A stretch of 64,000 nucleotides of DNA from Tetraselmis striata (lineage: Eukaryota > Chlorophyta > Chlorodendrophyceae > Chlorodendrales > Chlorodendraceae), in the NCBI GenBank assembly GCA_006384855.1, contig VCJN01003563.1:62001-126000 (forward strand). The letters are read 5' to 3'. Every line of letters begins with the position of its first letter. Positions within the stretch are counted from its first letter, which is position 1. Below are positions 1 through 9,499 of the stretch, one piece after another. A program made the translations under genes and the position numbers. Under the pieces are notes generated by a model, which was given only the letters and a program-made list of their open reading frames with translations, was not told the DNA's origin and did not search any database.

Positions 1-47
1 CCCGCCACGGATGGCTCGCACAAGCGGTGCGAGCCATCCGTGGCGGG
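1..47. repeat. Perfect inverted repeat at window edge
   Basis: Positions 1-20 are the exact reverse complement of positions 28-47, with a 7-nt loop (21-27). The palindrome may continue to the left, outside the window. It could be the tip of a fold-back element, part of a larger inverted repeat, or an assembly fold-back; the window does not decide. Confidence 0.85.
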
Positions 48-1213
48 TCCATGCGTGTCTCCGAAACGCAAGTTACGGCAGGGCGTGGCTGCGGGATGTG
101 TTGGGGTAGGAGGTTGGTCTTGGGTGATGAGAACCGGCTCTTGCTGACTAGCCGCAGGGGGCGATCTGCTACCGCCAGCGGTGCGACCACCGCTTGCTGG
201 AGGGTCGGACGCAGTTGCATGGGAAAACATAGGCGACCTCCGCAGCTGTCTGCGGGGGGGGTGTTAGGGCTACACCTAACCCTACACCAAATCCTACACC
301 AAATCCTACACCTAACCCTGCACTTTACCCACGTAACCCCTTATCTCATATTATTATCATTTCCTACATCATATCATTACCTGCCGTACTCATGTAACTC
401 GTATTGTAACATGTACGCATATCATTTATCATTATCAATGACAATCACCGATGCTACTACTAACAGTCCCCGATGCTGCTACTGACATCCCCCGATGCTA
501 TATTTCCGCAATGCCCAAGGCTGACCGCTGAACTACTCTGCCGCTGCTCTGCCTCTGTGCTGCTGGCTGCCGCTAAATAGCTGAACCAGCTGATGATCAT
601 GTAACATTTCGATACTGTTTCCCGACAACATTTGCCTTCTTGCCTCTAATTGAATTAGGGCATTCATGTACCTCACAAGGGGTGCCGCAAGAACGGGGCT
701 GGTCCGGAGCCGTTCCGCTCCGGCAGGGACGGCAGGGTCGGGCGAACTGAGGGCGGCCAAATACGAGAACGAAGCTGCGGTGGCGGCGGGCGGGTCAGCG
801 GGCGACTCAGTCGGCGATCCGACCTCCATCGCACCGATCCTCGCTCCAGAGGACCTCAGCTAAGCGTATACGTCGGAACAGTGGGGCTGAACCTTTCGCC
901 CCGGACTGCGTGCGGGGAAGGAGTGGGTGCGCAGGGCGGCGAGAAAGTGAGTTGTCTGTTGTTGCCGCGCGATGGTGTTGTCGGCCGGACCGTTCTCCGC
1001 CGTCCGGCGGCCGCCGGGTGCGATACGCATATTCACCTAAAGCCCTCACCGAGCCCGACCTCTGCGACGAGGATTCGGGGCATTCAAGGACAATATGCAG
1101 GTGCTTGTGGCCGGTCAAGGATACTCTCGCAATATGTGCGTTGACCGCCGGCTGCCTTAATATCGGCCATACAATTACAATGATTGTGGGCAGCCCAGCA
1201 CCACAGACAATAC
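48..1213. other. No convincing gene; short 12-bp tandem repeat
   Basis: Only overlapping low-quality frames are present. At 270-317 there are four copies of a 12-bp unit, alternating CTACACCTAACC and CTACACCAAATC, followed by AT-rich sequence. Nothing else recognisable precedes the retrotransposon that starts at 1214. Confidence 0.5.
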
Positions 1214-1409
1214 TGTAGGGTTTCCTTGGGAGGAACGACCTAGGAAACCCTGGTTTTCGCGGCGCCGTCAAGGTTAAGTGACGTCCCTGCCGGCCCGGTA
1301 CGCCAGTACCGGCCGGCGCCGGTCCGGCGGCGCCCTTTAACCGAGTATAAAGGGCGGCCGCGGACCGGGGGCGCCTTCAGTTGTTGGAAGGCACCCGACT
1401 ATATTGTCT
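1214..1409 (+). repeat. Split direct repeat A1 of the PAT-like element
   Basis: Nearly the same sequence as 6452-about 6652. It contains a 10-bp stem (1217-1226 against 1242-1251), GC-rich palindromes and a TATA-like site, so it probably carries the element's promoter. Confidence 0.85.
1346..1352 (+). promoter_or_regulatory. TATA box in repeat A1
   Basis: TATAAAG lies in an inverted context (GCCCTTTA...TAAAGGGC), about 150 nt upstream of the gag start at 1499. The same site is kept in A2 at 6584-6590. Inferred promoter. Confidence 0.5.
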
Positions 1410-1498
1410 TCTACGACTGGTACATTTTCGTTTCTTCTTCGACTACAAAAAATCAAATTTCTTCTGCGTTCTGTAGTGTGTTTGATCCGGCACTCACC

Positions 1499-2548
1499 AT
1501 GGCTCGCTCCGCGAGTCCGTCTTGGGCGTGGCTCCTTGTCTCGCTTGTGGTGCTGTCGCCATGCTTTCTCGTCTCTGTTTTAGCAGTAGACAAGTTTGAC
1601 CTCGTTTGGAACGAGTTACTGGACTCTCGCAAAGCTCTTCGTGAGCAACTCGTTACGCGCGAAAATCATCTCAATGTCCTAGGTGGTGACACTCTACTTG
1701 TAGACGGGGTAGCTGAATCTCCCCCTCTCGTCGCAGCTAGACATGCCGTAGCTGATACTTCTGCTGCTCTACTCCGTATTGAACGTGAGGTCTCTGAGCT
1801 TAGGCAGGCGGTCGCGTCGTCGAGCGGTCCGTCCACTTCGGCTTCAGCTTAGAAACGCGTTGCGGGGGGGGACGCCGACTACGACCGCAAGGGCAAGAGA
1901 CCAGCTCAACCTCCGGCTGTGGAAGCACCGTCTCGCTCCATCAACGCACCCGAGGATGGCTGGCTGGACAAAGATGGTAAGGTTCACCGCCGCCATACCG
2001 CTGATGCTCGTATCCTTCAACGCGACCTAGACGACGTCTTCCAGATCTATGACCTTTTGGCACCGGCGGAGGAGCCTCTGCGTGACTTGGTAGAGGACGG
2101 CACCGATCCTCCTGCTTCCTCGCCAGCTTCGTCTGCGGAGCTGTTCAAGTCGATTACCGCGGCACTGGCATTCTGTACCACTGTGGCTCTTGGGATTAAC
2201 AAGCGTGGCAAGAAGCTGCATGTGGAGCACGAGTACGGCGCGGAAGTCGCCAAGGAGTTCGATGCTGTGGACCCTCTCGGCGAGAAGGGCTCAGCGGACA
2301 ACAAGGAGCTGAAGAAGGCGATTGAGAAGGTCAAGGCCCAGAAACCTTCCTCTTCTTCTTCGCGCGCGAAGCCTTCTTCCTCTTCTCGCAAGCCCGAGTC
2401 TTTTCGCCGCGGGAGCGACAACCGGAGGGAGAGCGGCCGTCGCGAGGAGAAGTCTCCTCCTGGTCGGTCTTCTGCTGCGGACATCACCTGCTATCGCTGC
2501 CAGAGGAAAGGTCACTTCAGTAGGGACTGCCCGAGTGCACGTCGCTGA
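1499..2548 (+). pseudogene. Gag-like ORF with zinc knuckle, one in-frame stop (PAT-like element)
   Basis: The frame opens at an ATG in good context (ACCATGG) at 1499 and reads through to 2548 except for one in-frame TAG at 1850-1852. The flanking protein-like sequence continues in the same frame on both sides of it. The N-terminus has a hydrophobic stretch, then a helical region. The C-terminal third is Ser/Arg/Lys-rich and ends in a CCHC zinc knuckle, CYRCQRKGHFSRDC (CX2CX4HX4C), at about 2490-2532. The knuckle identifies it as the nucleic-acid-binding Gag of the element. The stop could be decay or could allow readthrough; given the lesions downstream, decay is likelier. Confidence 0.75.
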
Positions 2549-3142
2549 AGCTGTGGAGTCTGCAATCCTCCTGGCCTGGCCAGTGATGGTGTTCGTGTAG
2601 CTGCAGTTAGGCCTCCGGGCAGCTGTTAGCCCTCCTCCGGGAGCAGAGCTCAGGCTCGTGTCATAACAGCTCTGTCCTCCTCCGGGAGAGTCACCTGTTG
2701 GGTGGTGTATCTCCGAGAGATATCTCGATCGTATGTAATGTATATGATGTCCAATGCGACTCTGTGCTGCCCCTGACAGTTGCCTCTGCAACTTTCCATA
2801 AGTTGGCCGGCGATGCATTCGTGTAAAGAGCGGCACACCCTGTGTGACGATTCATATCTCCCGTTGTGTCGGAGCGATATTTAATTTGAAAATACTGTTA
2901 TTTTCAGTTTCAGACGATTTTGAGTTCAAACTCACTGTTTGATTCATGCAGCAGTCATCCTGGCTGCTCGCTGACCACTATGATGTTGTCTGTGGCGTTG
3001 GCATTTTGTGACAGTTTTAACGTCAGCTATTTTTGAGCTTCCTCATGAGCCGGCTCTGGACGTCAATTCTCCTGTGGAATCGGCCGGTAGTATCCGTAAA
3101 GGCTGGCAATTTTGGAACAGCATCACTGACTCAGTCAGAGAC

Positions 3143-4640
3143 ATTCAAATCTGAGATTGGGTCAGGCATGGCTACCGTTTGAACTGGGTTGATGGTCCCG
3201 CACCACCCAGCCATCTGCCAAATCACCCTTCCGCGCTGCAGCACCCCGATTTTATTGATGGGCAGATCGCTCGGTTATTGCCGCTGGGCCATATCAGAGA
3301 AGAGCCTATGCGCCCTGTGGTGCTGAATCCTCTGGGTGTGGTTCCCAAGCCCCATGGTGGACTCAGGCTGATCTGCGATCAGCGTCATGTCAACAAACAC
3401 TTGGTTTACACTCCCTTCAAGATGGAGTCGTTATCTATGTTGTCAGACCTGGTGAATCCCGGCGACATGCTGACCAGCATGGATCTGACTCAGGGCTATT
3501 ACCATGTCCGCCTCCATGACTCAGCTGCTCCTTACATCGGGTTTGAATGGAGAGGAAGATTCTACACCTGGCGAGTTCTATGCTTTGGGCTGTCTGATGC
3601 CCCCCGCTGCTTTTCTAAAGTCATGGGAGTTCTGGTGCGACACTGGCGCAGTAGGGGCATCAAGATGCTCTGCTATCTGGATGACTGGTTGTTCATCTCT
3701 TGCTCTGTCAGAAAGGCACATTTAACTACTCAGCAAGTGCTGGCCGATGTTGAGCGCGCTCATGCCAACATCAACTTCAAAAAATCCAGTGTGAACCCCA
3801 GCCCCACCATCACCCACCTGGGGTTTGATCTGGACACCGTGGCTGGTACCTTCTCTGTGCCTCAGAGGCGATGGGATGCCCTTCAGCTCGACATCCAGTC
3901 CCTGCTGCATGGCCACCGCAAGCGCCACAAAGTCAAGTTCTTGGCCAGTTGTACCGGGAAATTGATTTCCATGGGGCTAGCGTTGGGCCCAGTTTCTCGC
4001 CTCTTTTCCAGAGGTCTGTATGCCAACATTGCGCAAGCAGAACGGTGGGGTCACCCACGATGCCCTCTCTGAGGAATCCCGTGAGGAGCTACGGTTCTGG
4101 GCCCGAGTGTCTCGGCAGCAGTTTACTGGGCGCATCGTACCTGACCTGGACAGCAAACTGTCCGTTTTCTTGGAGTGTGATGCCTCGGGCATCAGCTGGG
4201 GCGGCCTGGCCAGACCGACAGATGGCAGCTCCGACCCGTCGCGAAAGCTCACGGCTTCTTCCTTCCGTGGGAACGTGTAGAGTTCTCGACACACTTACCG
4301 TGAGACTAGAGGTCTACTCTTTGTCCTGAAGTCCCTATGACACCTGAACGCAGGCAGACGAGTGCAGGTCCAAGTAGATAATAAAAGTATGCTACGGGTT
4401 TGCCGGCACGGCTCTCGCTCGAGCCTGTCGCTGAACTCTGTTGCTCAACAAGTCTACCTCATGTGTCTCTGCTTGGGAGCGTCACTCTCTATTGTGTGGG
4501 CGTCCCGAGATGAGAGTCCGGACTCCGACGAGATTTCTAAGATGCCCGACAAAGACGATTGGCAACTGCTGACCAAGTTTTTCCGGCGCCTCAGCTTGAA
4601 GTGGGGCATCCACCATATTGCCGGTTCGCATCCGATCTGA
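3143..4640 (+). pseudogene. Reverse transcriptase/RNase H of the PAT-like element, broken
   Basis: The longest open piece (3179-4072, 297 residues) is a DIRS-type RT. It has VPKPHGG and CDQRHVN near residues 55-72, MDLTQGYYHV with the first catalytic Asp at 102, FGLSDAP at 136-142, and the YLDD active site at 166-169. An in-frame TGA lies just upstream near 3152. The frame shifts near 4050 into an RNase H-like region (LECDASGISWGG at about 4171) that is broken again near 4277-4330. It ends with the DESPDSDEISK...DKDDW block (4509-4564) that closes DIRS RNase H domains. A WPSQSWW motif near 4829 continues the usual linker toward the recombinase. Catalytic RT residues survive but the reading frame does not. 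Confidence 0.8.
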
Positions 4641-4880
4641 ACCATCAAGTACCAAGATTCTACTCACGTTTCTGGTGCCCTGGATGCGAGGGCGTCGATG
4701 CTTTCAGCCACTTCTGGGGCGGTAATGTGAATAACTGGATTAATGCTCCGTTTAGCTGCATTGACCGGGTTATGCGCAAGCTGAAAGCTGACCGCGCGGT
4801 CGCTACAATTATAGTACCTCTATGGCCTAGTCAGTCCTGGTGGATTTTGGTAGCTCCTGACGGTAGGCACTTGGCTGACT

Positions 4881-6236
4881 GTGTGGTCGATTGGGTCATG
4901 CTCGACAGCGGCGAGGAGCTATTCAGTTCTGGCGAGGGCAGTGGTAACAACCGCCCGAGCTGCTCCAGGAACTGGCGCGTCCTTGCTCTGCGTGCCGACT
5001 GCCGGCCTGGCGCGCGGCGCACCCCATCACACCACCGTTGCCTCCACCCGAAATGGTGTGACAGTCACGGCTCATGAGTCAGCCATCACCCGTGGGTGTA
5101 CCTCCGCCTGGCCGAGTAACCCGGTGGCTTCCTCCGACGTCGCCGGCACATCTTTGTTTAATGCTTTGATCTCATCAGCTCCACAGCAGTGGGCTGCTGG
5201 CTCTAATCGTGGCTATGCCTACATATGGAATCGCTTTGTGATGTTCTGCGAGGCTCGGACACCCCCCATGTGCCCAATGCCAGCAGCCCCGATTGTGGTG
5301 GCTATGTTTTTACAAGCTCGGTTGGACGCCCGTTCTACCAACAGCTATTCAGTGATCAAGTCTGCGTTTGCGGCTATATCACAGATGCACCGGCTGAATA
5401 TGCATCCCAGTCCTACCTTGTCCCCGTGCTGCGCCTCTGTCCGGGCGGCAGCCAAGCGCACCCTGCTGGGGCTCGCCGTGAGGAACGCCAAGGAACCCTT
5501 CGCATGGTCTGACATCGCGAAGCTGGTTCGCCTTCGCTGCAAGGACGACTCAGGTATTTGTTCCTGGATAGTGGCAGTCGCCGCAGCCGTCAGTTTTGCC
5601 GGCTTCTGCAGCTACAGCGACCTCCGGGTCCTTCGGTGGGAGGACGTCTCCTTCCTCCCGACTTATCTATAATTCCGCTTCGTGAAGCGCAAGAACGACC
5701 AGCACCGCCTGTGTGGCAAGGTGCGGGTCGCCAAGATGCACGGCGCCGTGGTGTGTGTCTATGGACTCCTGCGCCGGTACCCGGCAGTCATGATCCGCTG
5801 GGCAACACCCACCCTGCCAGTGTTCCCGGGGTTCAGCGGCACAGCCCTACGGCACAAGGGCGAGCTAGGGATAGTTCCTTCCTCCTCCCCTATTGAGTAT
5901 CCCACGTTCATACGCTACCTTGCGCGGTGGTTGGGTCCGCTGCTCACCCCTGCGATGACTGAGTTTGCTTTCTTGACCCGGTTCGGCACCTAGTCCAGCC
6001 GAAGTGGCGGCGCTTCCGCCGCCGCTAACGCAGACATCCCGTTCGCAACATGGGGCCAGCATGGTGGCTGGAAGTCAACCTCTGCTCAGCTCCGCTATAT
6101 GTAGATGGATGAGGAGCACGTTCTCTCCGTGTCGCGTGCAAGCATGTCACTTGCCGAAGAGGACGAACTGGACGATAGCGACGGTGACGGTTCACCATCC
6201 GACACTGACTCGGATCCCTCCCGGGACGCAACTTAG
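4881..6236 (+). pseudogene. Tyrosine recombinase of the PAT-like element, interrupted by stops
   Basis: One frame runs from about 4881 to 6236 with in-frame stops at 5670-5672, 5991-5993 and 6102-6104. The N-terminal part resembles the SAM-like core-binding domain; KRKNDQHR follows the first stop and RSGGASAAAN follows the second. The stop at 5991-5993 falls where the catalytic His of the H-x-x-R motif is expected. Another follows LRYM, the probable nucleophile region. The enzyme that would join circular cDNA to the genome is therefore inactive in this copy. Confidence 0.75.
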
Positions 6237-6390
6237 GTCCCGTTCTAGTGGCATTTTTTATTCCGTACTGGTGATGCCCCGTTCCTGTGTCCTGTACCTG
6301 ATTGAATGTAATTCCCTGTATAATTTGGCTCACATATGTCCGTGTACGGGCTCCGCCAGACCGGCCACTGTTCTTTCATCTGTTGGACCT

Positions 6391-6451
6391 TTCGGTCCCA
6401 GCCGACCCCGTACATTTTGATGCAAAATCTACGCTGTCTAGCTGCGAAAAC
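6391..6451 (+). repeat. Split direct repeat B1
   Basis: Directly abuts A2 at 6452. It matches B2 (7034-7110) apart from an insertion of about 12 nt in B2, and both end in GCTGCGAAAAC. The B1-A2 junction is the hallmark of the PAT-type arrangement. Confidence 0.8.
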
Positions 6452-6652
6452 TGTAGGGTTTCCTTGGGAGGAACGACCTAGGAAACCCTGGTTTTCGCGG
6501 CGCCGTCGGGGTTAAGTGACGTCCCTGCCGGCCCGGTACGCCAGTACCGCCCGGCGCCGGTCCGGCGGCGCCCTTTAACCGATTATAAAGGGCGGCCGCG
6601 GACCGGGGGCGCCTTCAGCTGTTGGAAGGCACCCGACTATACAGTATTGTCT
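6452..6652 (+). repeat. Split direct repeat A2
   Basis: Second copy of A1, with the same 10-bp stem and a TATAAAG at 6584-6590. A few substitutions separate it from A1. Confidence 0.85.
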
Positions 6653-7033
6653 CCCACCCACCCGCCCGGAGACAACTATTCGCTTGTGTGGTACGTTTCC
6701 GGATGCTGCTCGATTTATTTATATTAGGGATAGTCTGGTTAGTTGTGAAAGCGCCTGAGGTGGGGAGTGAATATCATTTTGATATACGCCATCCCACATA
6801 CAGGGGTGTTGCGTGTCCGATAAGCCCAGGTGCGGCAGCAATTAGTCAGGCTTTCCCAGCATCTTAGCCGTGATGAGAGGCCGAGAGCAGCATAGCGGAA
6901 TGTACTGTCCTGATGAGCCACGTGATCGCTGGTGGCATGTAATAATCTACAAACACCGGCGGCGGGGGCTCGGGACGTGCGGGGCCTTTCCGGACACCAT
7001 CCGGTCTAGCGGCCCCGTACCAGTCGTGGATCC

Positions 7034-7110
7034 TTCGGTCCCAGCCGACCCCGTACATTTTGATGCAAAATCTGCCGATAATCATCTACGCTGTCTATAG
7101 CTGCGAAAAC
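7034..7110 (+). repeat. Split direct repeat B2, right end of the PAT-like element
   Basis: Matches B1 at 6391-6451. The element ends near 7110; no target duplication is expected for this class. Confidence 0.75.
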
Positions 7111-8344
7111 CGGGTTTTGTTCTACGACAAGGGGTTGAAGTGAACCTCCCTCTAGCTTAAAAATTCTTCAAACGCAGACGGCCAAAGCGGAGAGCGCGCG
7201 TTGTGCGCGACCGTGCGCCCCTTCCCAAAACATCATTTCGCCGCCACTAGTCGCTACTGTCACCAGAGCTCGTCTGAAGTCGGCGAAGCAGACCAGCAAG
7301 GTGGAGCATTCCACTGCGCGTTCCATCCGCGTGTGTAGAACTTTCCAGAACCACCACCACTAGTCCAGCGCCACGCTAGGGCCGTGGACCACCGCCCCTG
7401 TCATACCCCGATTGGGTCGTCCTTCCTGATACGCGCCCTCCCTACAGGTGCGCCTTTGCGCCCCCCCCCCCCCCCCCCCCCGGTCGATATCAGGACACGG
7501 TTCCAACTGTATTCGAGGGGCGCGTGCCGCGCCGCCGCTGTGGCCTCGTCTTCGCCGTGCCCTCTTCGCGCCCTCATCGCTCGCGCATCCCTGACTCAGC
7601 GCGGCAAGCCTTCACATAACGACTGCTTATGCTTTCATATCCGTAGACAAGCCGCGAGCAACCTGGTGGTTACGACTATCTCACTTCGTTTTCTGCCCAG
7701 CCGGGCTGTTCCTCTCGCGGTGGTTGGCAGACCGCCGGCCGCGCCGGACTCCGCCGCCTGGTATTTCGCGCGCGCCGAAGCACACCGTAGTATATTACGT
7801 GTTTACATAACTACCGCCACGGCGTGCGGCGCTGCTGGGCCGTCGGCCCCCGCGCCCCGTCCCCTTCAGCGCGGCTTTGCGCAACGCTAGTAGCCAAGCA
7901 GCGGTGTGTGTGGCCACGTGACGTTCAGAACATGTTGTGCCAGCGCGATCTTTGCTGCTCTGGCAGTTCAGGGCCCGGGGCCCTACCGCGAGGGAGCGTG
8001 CAGCCACCGGGAAAACACACTGCTCGGTGGGTCGAGGCCGGAACGCTGAAATAATACATACATAATAAATCTGCGCTACCCTCGAACGGGTACCAGTAAT
8101 CCTTGTCGGTGAGGACCAGCAGTAGTACCCCCATAATGCGACATTCAGCTCCGCAGCCCTCCCTTTCATGTGTATCGACTATGCAGTCACAAGCACTTGT
8201 CAGCTTGGACCGCGGCGTTTTCAGCAGCATCCCGCCCTTACTAGGAGCAGGAGCCTGTGTAACCACTGCCTGCCTGCCTGCCTGCTGACTCAGCCACGCC
8301 TCTCTTACCCTGCAAGGTGAACACTACGCCTCTAGCAGGCCAAC
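7111..8344. other. Intergenic, 21-bp poly-C tract
   Basis: Holds a run of 21 C at 7461-7481 and GC-rich frames without recognisable domains. The 3' part is the upstream region of the SR-protein gene; I see no clear TATA box. Confidence 0.5.
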
Positions 8345-9499
8345 ATGGGACGGGAGCCCCAGGGCGGCACGTCGCTGCTCATTCGCAACCTGGCGAAGAG
8401 CGCACGTGCGGAGGATGTGCGCTACGCCGCCAGCAAGTATGGCGAAGTGAGGGATGTGTATCTGCCCATGGATTACTACACCAAGTGAGTGCGCCTCCAG
8501 CCGCTGTTCCCCCCTGCTTCCAATCCCGCACCGGTGAAGCCACCGGGAATGAACTCGGTCAGTCTGAGCAATATGGTGGTATTGCTTCATGACAGGGAGC
8601 CTCGCGGCATTGGCTTTGTTGAGTTTGTGGACCCGCGCGATGCGGAGGACTGCAAGTACGGCCTGGATGGGAAGTTCATTGATGGGCGTGAGGTGAAGGT
8701 GGTGTTTGCTGAGCGTGGCCGGAAACGCCCGGAGGACTTCATGCGTGGCGGCGGCGGCGGTACGGACGCCTTCTGCACACCCGCTGTTCCCAAAACACAT
8801 TGCCCTGCACGCTTTGACCTGTTGTCGGCGCCTTGACACCTTGTCCTTCCGGTCTACTCAGGTGGTCGCGGTGGCTACGGTGGGGGCGGCGGCTATGACC
8901 GCCGCGATGATCGCCGTGGTGGTGGCTACGATCGCGACCGCGGCTACGACCGCCGCGATGACCGCCACGATGATCGCCGCGGTGGCTACGATCGTGACCG
9001 TAGCTACGACCGCCGTGACGATCGCCGTGACCGCCGTCGCAGCTACAGCCGCGACCGCTCTCCTCCTCGCAGGAGCCGCACCCCAATGGAGCGTCGCCGC
9101 GACAGTCGTGACAGGTCGCCGCCGCCCAGGCGGTGAGTGCACACCACTCTGTTGGCATCTACTAGCCCATTACCAGCGCTGCGCACGACATATGTGTTGC
9201 TGCTCGCTGCGACTTTCACGATGAATACTCTGTGATTTTTTGTCCACCGCAGGGATTCCCGCGAGAGGCTGCCTCCCAGGGACGACCGTGCCCGCTCCCC
9301 TATGGATGATCGCCGCAGTCGCTCCCCTATGGAGGACCGCCCGCCTCCTCCCCGGCGTTCCCCCAGAGATGATGCCGCCTACGCTTCACCTGGTGACGAG
9401 CATGATGCTTCTCCTGCTCGCGGGTCCCCACCCCGCGACTCGCCACCTCGTGACATCTCTCCTCGGGACTCTCCGCTGCGCGAGCAGCATGACAACTGA
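8345..9499 (+). CDS. SR splicing factor (RRM plus RS/RG tail), SCL30-like
   Basis: Four exons: 8345-8484, 8596-8759, 8862-9132, 9253-9499, with GT-AG introns and consistent phases (822 nt, 273 residues). Residues about 10-90 form one RRM, with the RNP-like segments TSLLIRNL and GIGFVEFVDPRDAED; KEPRG spans the first splice junction. After it come a Gly-rich linker, many YDRRDDR/GGYDRDR repeats, and an RS/SP-rich tail (SYSRDRSPPRR, RSPMDDRRSRSP). This is the layout of plant SC35-like SCL30/SCL33 SR proteins, nuclear factors that bind pre-mRNA and help choose splice sites. The start is the first ATG of the RRM frame and fits the usual short N-terminus. A poly-C run (9679-9693) lies about 180 nt past the stop. 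The exact subfamily is less certain than the SR identity. Confidence 0.92.

Larger units (their letters stand above)
1214..7110 (+). mobile_element. Degenerate PAT/DIRS-type tyrosine-recombinase retrotransposon
   Basis: A 5.9-kb element, boundaries defined by a split direct repeat. A1 (1214-about 1409) recurs as A2 (6452-about 6652). B1 (6391-6451) abuts A2 directly and recurs as B2 (7034-7110). This A1...B1A2...B2 layout is diagnostic of PAT/Ngaro/TOC-type YR retrotransposons, which replicate through a circular intermediate. Inside, in order: a Gag with a zinc knuckle, a DIRS-type reverse transcriptase with RNase H, and a tyrosine recombinase. All three frames carry stops or frameshifts, and A1 and A2 differ at several bases, so the copy is old and dead. 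Beyond the A2 homology, the segment between A2 and B2 (about 6650-7033) contains no convincing gene. Confidence 0.85.

Noticed and set aside
8858..9158. Long minus-strand frames opposite the SR-protein tail
   Set aside because: Antisense of the Asp-Arg repeats; the plus strand gives a full RRM-RS protein with correct splicing.
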